64,000 nt of DNA, from NCBI RefSeq assembly GCF_025144145.1, contig NZ_CP083546.1:2000501-2064500 (forward strand). Reading direction: 5' to 3'. Below the pieces are notes generated by a model, which ran no database searches, was not told the DNA's origin, and saw only the letters and a list, made by a program, of their open reading frames with translations. The position numbers and the translations under genes are program-made. Numbering within the stretch: position 1 is the first letter of the stretch; each line of letters starts with the position of its first letter. This DNA is from Leisingera sp. M658. Lineage in GTDB: Bacteria; Pseudomonadota; Alphaproteobacteria; Rhodobacterales; Rhodobacteraceae. Shown one piece after another: positions 54,085 to 63,891 of this stretch.

Positions 54085-56435
54085 TGTCTTTCGTGGCTTT
54101 CAGGGGCATTATTCGGGGCATATTCAAGTTATCTGCCCCTCCGGTCTTGGTGTGTGCTGCACTTCTTTCGGGCCAGGCTGCTTTGGCCGCCTACGAAACC
54201 CAGGAGAGCGGGACCGCAAGCGAGATCGCCATCGTCATTGGGATCCAGGACTATGACCATGTCTCTGACCTGACCAATACGCGGAACGATGCCGCCGCAG
54301 TTGCGGAGATGCTGAAGTCTTTCGGCTATTCGGTGTACGAAGGATATGACCTCGACAAACGCGGGTTCGAAGCCTTGCTGCGCCAGGCGGCTCTGAACAT
54401 CCGTGAAGGCAGCCAGGTCTTCTTCTATTATGCAGGCCATGGCATTCAGCTGGGGCGGCGCAACTACCTGCTGACCAGCGACGCAGAGCTGAGCGGCATT
54501 AATGACCTGCCATTCCAATCTGTTACACTGGACCAGGTCTCTGCCATTCTGGGCGGCAAGGCCAGCAGCCAGATCCTGATGCTGGACTCCTGCCGGGACA
54601 ACCCGGTTCCCCAGGCCAAACTCAACGCAGAAGTCGGGGCGCAGCTTTATGAGGCCCGTTCAGGGTTTGACGTCTTCAGGCCGCCACTCAATACCCTGGT
54701 GGCATTTTCGACCTCGCCAGGGGCAACTGCCCTGGACGGTGATCCAGGCGGCAACAGTCCGTACACAGCCTCTGTCATTCAGCATTTTCCCGCCCGCCCC
54801 GATGATGACGCGATGACGGTTCTCGCGGCGATCCGGGGCGACGTCTATGCCTCTACCGGCAATCAGCAGGTGCCTTGGGAAAGTTCAACTCTGATGCAGA
54901 AAATTTATCTGCGGCCGCCGGAACGGTCCATGAATGTAGCCGGAACGGAACCCGCCGCCATGCTGTCCAGCCTTGACCAGCTGCCAGCTGAGCTGTCGGT
55001 GAAAATCCCGCTGGGCCGGTCCCTGGAACTGGCGTCGGAAATCCAACCTTATATCGGCACGGGGACCACGGTGTCGATTGTTGAAACATCTTCGGCCGGT
55101 GTGACCTCGCTGCAGACCGGGACGGGATCCGGCCTTAGCCTCAATTACGCACCGCAACTGACCGAGCTCGCCGCCCGCAAGGATGGCGGTCAGGTGCGCA
55201 AAGACCGGATGGTGCTGCGCCTGGCCCAAGGCGAAGCGGTGCGCGACGTCACCCTGAACCTGGAAATGATTGCGCGGCAATGCGACCTGGAGGCCGGGGA
55301 TCTTCTCGATCTTCAAGGCGTAGGTCTGTACCGTTATCCGAATGAGATCAACCTGGAAGCCGCGGAAACCGCCTGCCGGCAAGCCGCTGAGACGGCGCCG
55401 GAAATCGGCCGTTTCCATTACCAGCTGGGCCGTGCCGTTCTGGCTCAGGGCAGCCTGACCGGCGCGTTCTCCAATTTTCAGAAAGCTGCTGATCTGGGGC
55501 ATGTCCGCGCCTACCACGCTCTGGCAAAGCTCTACACCAGCCCGAACATTGACCGCCAGGCAATCGCCATCCCCCTGGACCCGGAAAAGGCTGCCAGCCT
55601 TTGGGAAAAGGGCATCGCTGCGGGCGATCCTTTCGCCATGCATTCCCACGGCAAGCGGCTGTTGCACAGCACCCAGAACCCGCAAGACCGGGAGCGCGGC
55701 TTTGACCTGCTGAGCCGGGCAGTGGAGCTGGGGCATACCTATTCGATGAACGAACTGGGGGTCTTCTTTCTCTGGAGCGGCGCTGAACTGGCGCAGCCGG
55801 AGCGCGGTTTTTCCTACCTGCAGGCCTCTGCCGGGCGCGGCGATATCTATGGCACCGCCAACCTTGGCTATGTCTACCGCGATGGCGGCGCGGGTCAGGT
55901 GGTGGACAAAGAAAAAGCACGCGCGCTGTTTGCCGAGGCCGCACAGCTGGGCCATCCCCATGCCCCGGCTGAAATCGGCCGGATGATCATGGGCGGCGAC
56001 CTGCCAGGCAGCGACGCAGCCGAAGCGCTGGAATGGTATGACATGGGGCTGTCGCGCGGCGACGCCTGGGGCGGCGCCAACGGTGCGTGGGTAGCCCTTA
56101 ACAGGCTGCCGGACCGGATCCCCGCCCATGCTGCTGCTGCGCGGGCAGGCAAGGCGATGGCGCTGAATGATCCCGATGCTCGCGCCGCAGCGCGGGAATT
56201 GCTGACCGGGATGGCCGAAACAGACGTTGCCGCAGGCACCCAGTACATCCTGCGCCAGCTGGGGGCCGGGATTGCCATCGACGGCCAATTCGGCCCGTCC
56301 TCCCGCAAGCAACTGGGCAATTGGGCGCGCCAGGCAGGTTTGCCCGCAACCGTTCCCGGCGATGCCATCAGCCAGCTGCGACTGGCCGCGCAGGTCCATT
56401 TTGCGCTGAACCCGATCCGCCAGGACCTGTTCTGA
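54084..56435 (+). CDS. Caspase-like (peptidase C14) protein with Sel1 repeats
   Basis: A 783-residue exported protein with a signal segment ending near residue 36 (SGQAALAAYE). Residues 45-265 form a caspase p20-like domain with a complete dyad: H119 in YYAGHG and C170 in MLDSCRDNP. A middle region is followed by Sel1/TPR-type repeats (about 440-680; AKLYTSPNI, MNELGVFFLWSG, TANLGYVYRDGG) and a C-terminal segment GAGIAIDGQFGPSSRKQL like a peptidoglycan-binding motif. Bacterial caspase homologues cut at basic or acidic residues and have been tied to stress and defence; here the periplasmic location and repeat region suggest an envelope role. Translationally coupled to the Gly-rich lipoprotein. 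Function unknown. Confidence 0.9.
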   Translation: MSFVAFRGIIRGIFKLSAPPVLVCAALLSGQAALAAYETQESGTASEIAIVIGIQDYDHVSDLTNTRNDAAAVAEMLKSFGYSVYEGYDLDKRGFEALLRQAALNIREGSQVFFYYAGHGIQLGRRNYLLTSDAELSGINDLPFQSVTLDQVSAILGGKASSQILMLDSCRDNPVPQAKLNAEVGAQLYEARSGFDVFRPPLNTLVAFSTSPGATALDGDPGGNSPYTASVIQHFPARPDDDAMTVLAAIRGDVYASTGNQQVPWESSTLMQKIYLRPPERSMNVAGTEPAAMLSSLDQLPAELSVKIPLGRSLELASEIQPYIGTGTTVSIVETSSAGVTSLQTGTGSGLSLNYAPQLTELAARKDGGQVRKDRMVLRLAQGEAVRDVTLNLEMIARQCDLEAGDLLDLQGVGLYRYPNEINLEAAETACRQAAETAPEIGRFHYQLGRAVLAQGSLTGAFSNFQKAADLGHVRAYHALAKLYTSPNIDRQAIAIPLDPEKAASLWEKGIAAGDPFAMHSHGKRLLHSTQNPQDRERGFDLLSRAVELGHTYSMNELGVFFLWSGAELAQPERGFSYLQASAGRGDIYGTANLGYVYRDGGAGQVVDKEKARALFAEAAQLGHPHAPAEIGRMIMGGDLPGSDAAEALEWYDMGLSRGDAWGGANGAWVALNRLPDRIPAHAAAARAGKAMALNDPDARAAARELLTGMAETDVAAGTQYILRQLGAGIAIDGQFGPSSRKQLGNWARQAGLPATVPGDAISQLRLAAQVHFALNPIRQDLF

Positions 56436-56490
56436 CCCTATGATGCAGCACCGCCCGCGCCCGGTGGTGCCGGGCGCAAAGGCGGCCTGA

Positions 56491-57900
56491 TCAGGCCTGT
56501 TCTTCCTCAGCCTCCACATGCGCCACCCGGGCGCCTGCCTTGTTGGAGGTCACAACCCCCAGCGACTTCAGCTTGCGGTGCAGCGCAGACCGCTCCATGC
56601 CGACAAACGATGCCGTGCGGCTGATGTTGCCGCCAAAGCGATTGATCTGGGTCAGCAGGTATTCGCGCTCAAACGCCTCCCGCGCCTCACGCAGCGGCAA
56701 TGTCGCCAGCGCGCCGGACAGGACCACCCGGCCCTCCTCCTGCGGCTTGTCTTCTTCGCGCGGCAAATCCTTAGCCTCGATCGGGCCGCTGCCATCACCT
56801 AGGATCAGCACCCGCTCCACCAGATTCTTAAGCTGGCGCACATTGCCCGGCCACAGCATGGTTTGCATCAGCGCCACCGCCTCTTCGGTCAGCACCCGCA
56901 GCGGCAGCCCCTGGGCTTCGTTGAACTGGGCAATGAAGTGGCCGGCCAGCAGCGGAATATCCTCGCGCCGGTCCGCCAGCGACGGCACCGCAACCGGCAC
57001 CACATTCAGCCGGTGATACAGCTCTTGCCGGAAACCGCCTGCTTCGATTTCTGCATCCAGGTCCTTGTTGGTGGCGGAAACCACCCGCAGATCGACACGG
57101 ATTTTGTCCGAACCGCCAACCCGCTGGAACTGCTGATCCACCAGCACACGCAGGATCTTGGATTGGGTGCCCAGCGGCATATCGGCAACTTCATCAAAGA
57201 ACACCACACCGCCATGCGCCTGCTCCAGCAGGCCGGGTTCCACCCCGCGCTCCGAGGATTCGCGGCCGAACAGAACCTCTTCCATCCGGTCAGGTTCGAT
57301 GCTGGCACAGTTCACCGTGATGAAGGGCGCGGAGGCCCGGTTTGAATTGGCATGGATATAACGCGCGGCAATCTCCTTGCCGCTGCCGGCCGGTCCGGTC
57401 AGCATTACCCTGCCGTTCGACTTGGTCACCTTGTCCAACTGGCTGATCAGCGTCCGGAACGACGCAGAGGTGCCGATCATTTCCGCAGGGCCTGTATCCC
57501 TGCGCTTGAGATCTGAATTTTCCCGGCGCAGGCGCGAGGTTTCCATGGCGCGGCGGATCACCACCATCAGCTGGTCGATGTTGAAGGGCTTCTCGATGAA
57601 ATCATAGGCCCCCTGCTTGATCGCTGCGACAGCAATTTCGATGTTGCCGTGTCCGGAAATGATCACCACCGGAACTTCCGGATTGTCGCGCTTAACCGCC
57701 TTCAGGATATCGATACCGTCCATCTGGCTGTCCTTCAGCCAGATATCCAGAATCATCAGCGCCGGTTCGGCGTCTTCCAGACGGGCCATGCATTCGTCGG
57801 AATTGGCAGCCTTTCGGGTGGCATAGCCTTCATCCTCCAGAATGTCCGAGACCAGTTCCCGGATGTCGCGCTCGTCATCTACAATCAGAATGTCACTCAT
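56491..57900 (-). CDS. ntrX: Nitrogen regulation response regulator NtrX
   Basis: A 469-residue response regulator: receiver domain with phospho-acceptor D52, AAA+ domain with Walker A GPAGSGKE, and a Fis-type helix-turn-helix at the C-terminus (GNISRTASFVGMERSALHRKL). The usual GAFTGA loop is missing; the site reads LFGRESSERGVEPGLLEQA, so it should not activate sigma-54. It overlaps ntrY by four bases, with which it pairs. NtrXY controls nitrogen and redox responses and, in relatives, cell envelope and exopolysaccharide genes. Confidence 0.96.
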   Translation of the reverse strand: MSDILIVDDERDIRELVSDILEDEGYATRKAANSDECMARLEDAEPALMILDIWLKDSQMDGIDILKAVKRDNPEVPVVIISGHGNIEIAVAAIKQGAYDFIEKPFNIDQLMVVIRRAMETSRLRRENSDLKRRDTGPAEMIGTSASFRTLISQLDKVTKSNGRVMLTGPAGSGKEIAARYIHANSNRASAPFITVNCASIEPDRMEEVLFGRESSERGVEPGLLEQAHGGVVFFDEVADMPLGTQSKILRVLVDQQFQRVGGSDKIRVDLRVVSATNKDLDAEIEAGGFRQELYHRLNVVPVAVPSLADRREDIPLLAGHFIAQFNEAQGLPLRVLTEEAVALMQTMLWPGNVRQLKNLVERVLILGDGSGPIEAKDLPREEDKPQEEGRVVLSGALATLPLREAREAFEREYLLTQINRFGGNISRTASFVGMERSALHRKLKSLGVVTSNKAGARVAHVEAEEEQA

Positions 57901-60176
57901 GTCAGACCTGCTTTCACTGTGCTCTTGTTTGGCGCCGCTGCCCGGTTTGCGGCGGGCAGACGGATTACCGCCATCGCGCCGTAATGCGCGTGTCCCTCGA
58001 ATACCGGGGCATCTTCCAGCGTCAGCGTGCCCCCGTGCTCTTCGATGATTTTCTTAACGATCGGCAGCCCCAGCCCGGTGCCCGCATCCCGCGTGGTCAC
58101 ATAAGGCTCAAACAGCCGTGCCCGGTCTTCGGGCAAGCCGATGCCGTTGTCGGCAATACGGACTTCATAGAAATTGCCTGCCTTGACCGCCGCCACCCGG
58201 ATCTCTGGCACCAGCCCCTGCGGGTTTTCCTTTATCTGCAGGCTTTCAATGGCTTCGCCTGCGTTTTTGATCAGATTGGTCAAGGCCTGGCCAATCATTG
58301 TAGCATCCAGATCCGAGGGCATGGCTGTCTCAGACAGCTCCGCCTTGATCCGGACACCGGGCTGGCCCTGCTGCTGCAGGATAACCGCATCCCGCAGCAG
58401 TTTGACCAGATCCTCTTCGCGCCGCTCCGGTTCCGGCATGCGGGCGAATTTCGAGAATTCATCGACGATCCTGCGCAGATCATTGGTCTGGCGCACAATC
58501 ACATCGGTCATGGATTGCAGCTGATCGCTGTTCTCTTCGCCCAGTTTGGGCGCGAATTTGCGTTTGATCCGTTCCGCGCTCAGCTGGATCGGGGTCAGCG
58601 GGTTCTTGATCTCATGGGCAATCCGGCGCGCCACATCGCCCCAGGCCGCCATCCGCTGGGCGCTGACAAGGTCGGTCACATCATCAAACGCCACCACATA
58701 GCCTTCCAGCCGGCCCTGTTCCGACCGGCGCGGCGACATCCGCACCAGCAGGTTTTCCAGCCGGCCCTGACGCGTGACTTTGATTTCCTCCTGCACCACC
58801 TCGGCACTGGTTTCGATCAATTCCACAAACAGCGGCCCGAACTCCGGCACTGCAACGGATAAGGCCAGGGATTGCTGATCCTCCTGCCAGTCCAACAGCC
58901 GCTCAGCCGAGCGGTTCACAAATGTGACACGCCCGTCGGCATCCAGCCCGGCAACCCCGGACGTTACCGATGACAGCACCGAATCAAACAGGCGGCGGCG
59001 GCGTTCAATCTGGCGGGTATTGTCCAGAAGCCGCCCGTGCTGCACCTTAAGTTCGCGCGTCATCTGATTGAAATACTGACCCAATTGGGAAATTTCATCG
59101 CCGCCGTCGTCAATCGGCACCTGCACGTCCAAATTGCCAGAGCCAACCCGTTGCGCCGCTACCGTCAGCCGTCCGACCGGACGCGACAACCGCTCGGCAA
59201 ACCACATCCCCAACCACATCGCCGCCAGGATCAGAATCACTGCAAAACCGATATAAAGCAGCGCAAATTCAAACAGCACCCTGCCGCGCTCGCTTTCCAG
59301 CTGCTGATACAGATGGGCTGTTTCCTGGGTGTCATCCAGAAGGTTCAGAAGCTCGCCGTCCACATCGCGGCTGATGTACAGGAACCGGTCGACAAACGCC
59401 TCCAGCCGCACCAGCGCGCGGAATTCACTGTTGCTCCAGTCCTCGATCAGCAGGAAACCGTCCGCACGGGCGGCACCGATCTGGCGGTTGTTCGGCTTCT
59501 CAAAATCGAATTCGTAAGACCGCTCGCCGCGCGCCCGGATCAGGCCGGCACTGTCGACAATATAAGCCTCGCGCAGCCCGCGCTGGATTTGCAGCTGGCC
59601 TTGCGACAGCACCAGACGAAGCTCTGCGTCATTGATGAAAAAACTACGGGAACGGCTGTTGTCCAGGTAACGCGCCAGTGCCCGGGCATCTTCGGTCAGG
59701 TCATTTTTCTGCTGTGTCTGATACGCGTCCGCCGCAGCCAGCGAGCTGCCGATCACCTGCCGCACCCGCTGGGAAAACCAGCCCTCCAGCCCGACATTCA
59801 CCGTCAGCACAGCAAATACAGCCACGATGACTGTGGGGATCAGCGCCAGAAATCCAAAAGCGCCAATCAATCGCAGATGCAGGCGGGATCCAGCTGATTT
59901 AGAGCGCCGCGCCGCAAACAGCCGCACGATCTGCGCCATAACCAGCGCCGCGATGGCAAGGATATACACCAGGTCGGCCAGCAGAATCAGCCGCAGCGAT
60001 CCGGACGACGCGCCCTGCCCCAACGGACCGATTATAAGGAATGTCGCCAGTGCCAGAACCGGCCCCAGCACCACCAGCCCGATGGTGCCGATATTGCGGG
60101 CCCGGCGGGTTCTCCGCCACCGGTCCAAGGCCGCAAAAGGCCCGTATGCTGCCCTCAGATGTGACTTATGCGCCAC
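57897..60176 (-). CDS. ntrY: Sensor histidine kinase NtrY
   Basis: A 759-residue membrane kinase. Several hydrophobic segments lie at the N-terminus with a periplasmic section, another near 310-335, then a HAMP-like region, a PAS domain (about 390-490), and the kinase with H521 in AHEIKNPLTP and an ATP-binding domain with DNGIGLPE and GTGLGLPIV. It starts with GTG 60176 (gaggg upstream). It pairs with NtrX downstream by a four-base overlap. About 100 bases separate it from ntrC. Confidence 0.96.
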   Translation of the reverse strand: MAHKSHLRAAYGPFAALDRWRRTRRARNIGTIGLVVLGPVLALATFLIIGPLGQGASSGSLRLILLADLVYILAIAALVMAQIVRLFAARRSKSAGSRLHLRLIGAFGFLALIPTVIVAVFAVLTVNVGLEGWFSQRVRQVIGSSLAAADAYQTQQKNDLTEDARALARYLDNSRSRSFFINDAELRLVLSQGQLQIQRGLREAYIVDSAGLIRARGERSYEFDFEKPNNRQIGAARADGFLLIEDWSNSEFRALVRLEAFVDRFLYISRDVDGELLNLLDDTQETAHLYQQLESERGRVLFEFALLYIGFAVILILAAMWLGMWFAERLSRPVGRLTVAAQRVGSGNLDVQVPIDDGGDEISQLGQYFNQMTRELKVQHGRLLDNTRQIERRRRLFDSVLSSVTSGVAGLDADGRVTFVNRSAERLLDWQEDQQSLALSVAVPEFGPLFVELIETSAEVVQEEIKVTRQGRLENLLVRMSPRRSEQGRLEGYVVAFDDVTDLVSAQRMAAWGDVARRIAHEIKNPLTPIQLSAERIKRKFAPKLGEENSDQLQSMTDVIVRQTNDLRRIVDEFSKFARMPEPERREEDLVKLLRDAVILQQQGQPGVRIKAELSETAMPSDLDATMIGQALTNLIKNAGEAIESLQIKENPQGLVPEIRVAAVKAGNFYEVRIADNGIGLPEDRARLFEPYVTTRDAGTGLGLPIVKKIIEEHGGTLTLEDAPVFEGHAHYGAMAVIRLPAANRAAAPNKSTVKAGLT

Positions 60177-60276
60177 TGACTGCCCTCATCCTGATGTGCG
60201 ACTCTTTGCAAGTCACCGCCATATCTCGTGGCCCTGCCTAGGAAATTCACAACAAGGCCACATTTCTGTGGCGATA

Positions 60277-61644
60277 TTACATCAGTTTGCGGCGGCGTGT
60301 CACCTCAATATCCAGATCGGTGATCTTCTTTCGCAAAGTATTCCGGTTGATCCCCAGCAATTCGGCGCATTTCGCCTGGTTTCCGCCGGTTGCCGTCAGC
60401 GCGATTTCGATCAGCGGCGTCTCTACTTCACGCAGCAGCCGCATATAGAGACCCGGCGGCGGCAGCAAGTCGCCATGCAAATCGAAATAGCGCTGCAGAT
60501 GGCGGGCCACGGACTCAGATAGCTTTTCATTGGCCAGACCTGCCACCGCAGGCTCCGGCCCGCTCTGCGGCCCCAGCACAGCGGCCGCATCGGACTCGCT
60601 GATTTCCTCATTGCGGGCCGTCAGTGCCAGCCGACGGACGGTGTTTTCCAGCTGGCGGACGTTGCCGGGCCAACCGAAATGGCGCAGCGCTTCGCGGGCG
60701 CCCTCGCTCAGCTCGCGGTGCGGCGCGCCTTCGTTCTCAGCCCGGATCAGGAAATGCTCGGCCAGCAGCGGAATATCCTCCACCCGTTCCCGCAGCGCCG
60801 GCACTTGCAGCGCGGTGCCGCAGATCCGGTAGTAGAGATCCTGGCGCAGCTCCCCGGCCTCCATCGCCGCGGCCAGGTCTTTCTGACTGGACGCGATGAA
60901 GCGCGGGGCATGGTCGCCCGGTGTGTCCATCATCCGCACCAGCCGGGCCTGCGCTTCTTCCGGCAGGTCCGCCAATTCATCAACCACCAGCGAGCCGCCC
61001 TTGGCCTGGGCCAGCAGCCGCGCCGGGCCTTCCAGGTCGATCAATGCCGCGGCATCAGCGTGGATAAAGGGCAAAGTCCGCCGGTCTGAAAAGTCATGAA
61101 TAGCCTGCGCAATCAGGGATTTACCCGTGCCGCTTTCGCCAGTGATCAACAACGGCAGTTCCGTGTTCATCACTCTGGCGATCAGCCGGTACAGTGCCTG
61201 CATCACCTCGCTGCGGCCAATCAGCGGCAGCTCTTCCGGATGATCTGGCGCTTCGGTCTTTGCGGTGGCAGGCGCCACCCGCTTGGTCGCCAATGCTTTG
61301 GCCGTGCGCTTCATCAGCTCGGGCAGGTCAAAAGGTTTCGGCAGATAGTCGTAGGCTTCTGCTTCCTCCGCCTTGATTGCAGTCATGATGGTGTTCTGCG
61401 CCGAGATCACGATCACCGGCAGCCCGGGCCGGTCGGCCTGGATTTTGGGCAGCATCTCCAGCCCGTTCCCGTCCGGCATCATCACGTCTGAAATTACGGC
61501 ATCGCCTTTCCCTTCGGCCACCCAGCGCATCAGCGTGGTCAGCGAAGAGGTCGCATGCACTTTGCAGCCCGCGCGCGTCAGCGCCTGGGTCAGTACGGTG
61601 CGGATGGTGCGGTCGTCATCTGCGACCAGAACGGTGCCGTCCAT
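60277..61644 (-). CDS. ntrC: Nitrogen regulation response regulator NtrC, sigma-70-type (no GAFTGA)
   Basis: A 455-residue response regulator with phospho-acceptor D53 (ISDVMMPD), AAA+ domain with Walker A GESGTGKS, and C-terminal Fis-like helix-turn-helix ([22 protein letters not shown]). The GAFTGA loop that contacts sigma-54 is absent: the sequence runs [21 protein letters not shown]. The Rhodobacter capsulatus NtrC has the same lack and activates with the sigma-70 polymerase, so the same is expected here. It follows ntrB with a gap of three bases. Confidence 0.97.
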   Translation of the reverse strand: MDGTVLVADDDRTIRTVLTQALTRAGCKVHATSSLTTLMRWVAEGKGDAVISDVMMPDGNGLEMLPKIQADRPGLPVIVISAQNTIMTAIKAEEAEAYDYLPKPFDLPELMKRTAKALATKRVAPATAKTEAPDHPEELPLIGRSEVMQALYRLIARVMNTELPLLITGESGTGKSLIAQAIHDFSDRRTLPFIHADAAALIDLEGPARLLAQAKGGSLVVDELADLPEEAQARLVRMMDTPGDHAPRFIASSQKDLAAAMEAGELRQDLYYRICGTALQVPALRERVEDIPLLAEHFLIRAENEGAPHRELSEGAREALRHFGWPGNVRQLENTVRRLALTARNEEISESDAAAVLGPQSGPEPAVAGLANEKLSESVARHLQRYFDLHGDLLPPPGLYMRLLREVETPLIEIALTATGGNQAKCAELLGINRNTLRKKITDLDIEVTRRRKLM

Positions 61645-61647
61645 GGA

Positions 61648-62727
61648 TCAGCTCTCCTGCGGTTTTGCGTCACGCGGCACGCGTGACAGCGACAGCCGGA
61701 ACAGCGTGCGCCCGGGAACCGAGCTTACAGATATCCAGCCATTATGCTCCGAGAGGATCTTGCTCACCAACGCAAGCCCCAGCCCGGTGCCATTCTCCCG
61801 GCCCGATACAAACGGGTCGAATATGTCATCCTTGATCTTCTCCGGCAGCCCCGGCCCGTCGTCGCAGATTTCAATTTGCAGCGGCAGAAGCTTGCCTGTT
61901 CCATCACTGCGGCGCAGCCGGAAGGAATGCTCATAGAAAGTACGGATGGAAATATTTCCACCCTTATTATCAGCCGCTTCCGAGGCATTCTTAAGAAGGT
62001 TCAACACCACCTGCAGCAGCTGATCCGCATCCCCCCAGGCCATCGGCAGCGAGGGATCGTAGTTTTCCGTTATGGTCATGCGGGCACCAAACCCCAGAAG
62101 CGCCGACCGCCGCGCCCGGTCCAGCACATCATGCAGGTTCACCGGCTTGAAGGCCGGCCCGGTCAGGTTTCCGAACTGCTCCACCTGATCCAGAAGCTTC
62201 ACGATCCGGCGGCTTTCGCTGACGATCAGGTCAGTCAGCTCCAAGTCTTCGGAACTCAGGTTCATACTCAATAGCTGGGCTGCGCCAGTGATCCCCGCCA
62301 GCGGGTTCTTGATCTCATGTGCCAGCATCTCCGCCATGCCGATGGCCGAGGCAGCGGCGGATTTGGCGGAATGGGTCTGTGTCATCCGCCCGGCAAGTTC
62401 GCGCGGGGTGACCATCAGCAGCATCACCCCGTCCTGCCCTTGCAAGGGCGCGATCTGCACCCCGCATTGCAGCGGCGCCCGGCTGCCCGAACCGACATCG
62501 ATGTCATTCACGAACAGCGGCGTGCCCTGAACACGGGCGCGGGCAAAGGCTTCTTCAATCGGCGCGTCAATGGCCAGCGTGTCCCAAACGGGCTGCCCTG
62601 CCAGCGCCTTGCGTGAGGTATTCAGAAATCCCTCAGCCGCCGCATTCACATCGGCAATCCTGTCCCGGGAATCGATCAGGAACGCGGGCACTGGCAGCGA
62701 GGCCCAGAGGGCGGCACTGTCCATCAT
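61648..62727 (-). CDS. ntrB: Nitrogen regulation sensor kinase NtrB
   Basis: A 359-residue soluble kinase with an N-terminal PAS domain and the phospho-acceptor H137 in AHEIKNPLAG; the ATP domain has NLLKNASEA, CDDGPGLPE and GTGLGLALV. It phosphorylates NtrC under nitrogen limitation, under control of PII. The start at 62727 overlaps the dusB stop (ATGA). Confidence 0.97.
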   Translation of the reverse strand: MMDSAALWASLPVPAFLIDSRDRIADVNAAAEGFLNTSRKALAGQPVWDTLAIDAPIEEAFARARVQGTPLFVNDIDVGSGSRAPLQCGVQIAPLQGQDGVMLLMVTPRELAGRMTQTHSAKSAAASAIGMAEMLAHEIKNPLAGITGAAQLLSMNLSSEDLELTDLIVSESRRIVKLLDQVEQFGNLTGPAFKPVNLHDVLDRARRSALLGFGARMTITENYDPSLPMAWGDADQLLQVVLNLLKNASEAADNKGGNISIRTFYEHSFRLRRSDGTGKLLPLQIEICDDGPGLPEKIKDDIFDPFVSGRENGTGLGLALVSKILSEHNGWISVSSVPGRTLFRLSLSRVPRDAKPQES

Positions 62728-63710
62728 GCGGCGGCCTCCGGCTGTTGCACGCTCAGCGCCTCAGGCAGCAAGGCCAATACGTCCTGCGGGTTTTTCCCGG
62801 TCAGCACAGCGCGGCGCATGGCTGGTCCGGATCCAGCCTCATCCATGTACCAGCCCAGATGCTTGCGGGCGACACGCACCCCCAGATCCAGCCCGTAAAA
62901 CTCCAGCATCGCCTTGTAATGCTCTGAAACCATATGGATCAACGCATCACCTTCCGGCACATCCGGTGCCGGCGCACCCCATAGCTCATGGGCCACCTGA
63001 GCAAGCAGCCAGGGCTTGCCTTCGGCGCCGCGCCCGATCATCACGCCGTCAGCACCGGACAATTCCAGCGCCCGGCGTGCGGTTGCAGTGTCCAAAATGT
63101 CGCCATTGGCCAGCAGCGGCACGCTGACTGCGTCCTTCACCGTCCGGATCGCCCTCCAATCCGCCGACCCCTTGTAGAACTGGCAGCGGGTGCGGCCATG
63201 AATCGTAATCATCTGCACGCCGGCTTCGCAGGCCCGCCGCCCCACATCCGGCGCGTTCAGGCAGTTGTCGTCCCAGCCCAGCCGGGTCTTCAGTGTGACC
63301 GGCACATCGACAGCCTCCACCACCGCCTCGATCAGTTTCAGCGCGTGATCCGGCGTTTTCAGCAGGGCTGAGCCTGAATAGCCATTGGTCACCTTCTTGG
63401 CCGGGCAGCCCATGTTGATGTCGATGATCCGCGCGCCCTGCCCGGCTACGTGTTTCGCGGCCTCGGAAATCCAGTATTCATCCCGTCCGGCCAGCTGCAC
63501 TGCAGTATTTTCCACATCTGCGCTCAGCTCCGCCCGTTCGCGCACGCCGGGCTTGGCCTGTACCATCTCCTGGCTTGCCACCATCTCACTCACCATCAGC
63601 CCCGCTCCGAAAGAGCGGACCAGATCCCGGAACGGACGGTCGGTGATTCCAGCCATCGGCGCCAATGCAATCGGCGGAGACATGGAGGTGGTTCCAAGCG
63701 TGAAGGACAA
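62724..63710 (-). CDS. dusB: tRNA-dihydrouridine synthase (NifR3)
   Basis: A flavin enzyme that reduces uridines in tRNA D loops. The FMN-barrel sequences [15 protein letters not shown], the active-site C102 in [19 protein letters not shown], and ANGDI and [10 protein letters not shown] are all present. 328 residues. The start is given as TTG 63710 ([15 protein letters not shown]) because related proteins begin there; an ATG at 63683 would give 319 residues. First gene of the dusB-ntrB-ntrC block, divergent from ispDF. The order dusB(nifR3)-ntrB-ntrC is known in Rhodobacter. Confidence 0.95.
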   Translation of the reverse strand: MSFTLGTTSMSPPIALAPMAGITDRPFRDLVRSFGAGLMVSEMVASQEMVQAKPGVRERAELSADVENTAVQLAGRDEYWISEAAKHVAGQGARIIDINMGCPAKKVTNGYSGSALLKTPDHALKLIEAVVEAVDVPVTLKTRLGWDDNCLNAPDVGRRACEAGVQMITIHGRTRCQFYKGSADWRAIRTVKDAVSVPLLANGDILDTATARRALELSGADGVMIGRGAEGKPWLLAQVAHELWGAPAPDVPEGDALIHMVSEHYKAMLEFYGLDLGVRVARKHLGWYMDEAGSGPAMRRAVLTGKNPQDVLALLPEALSVQQPEAAA

Positions 63711-63891
63711 CTGCCTAATCCTTGTGCAACTGAGATGTTTTTATCCGAAGCCTTTGCTATGCAGCAATGAAACTGCGCTTTGCAAGGCACAGCAAATCAC
63801 CACTTGCCTATTTTTCAGGCACATTCCGTGGGGTGATTGCCTATCCCTGCGCCACCTCATAAACAAATGCCGAACTTATCATGAGGCCCGC

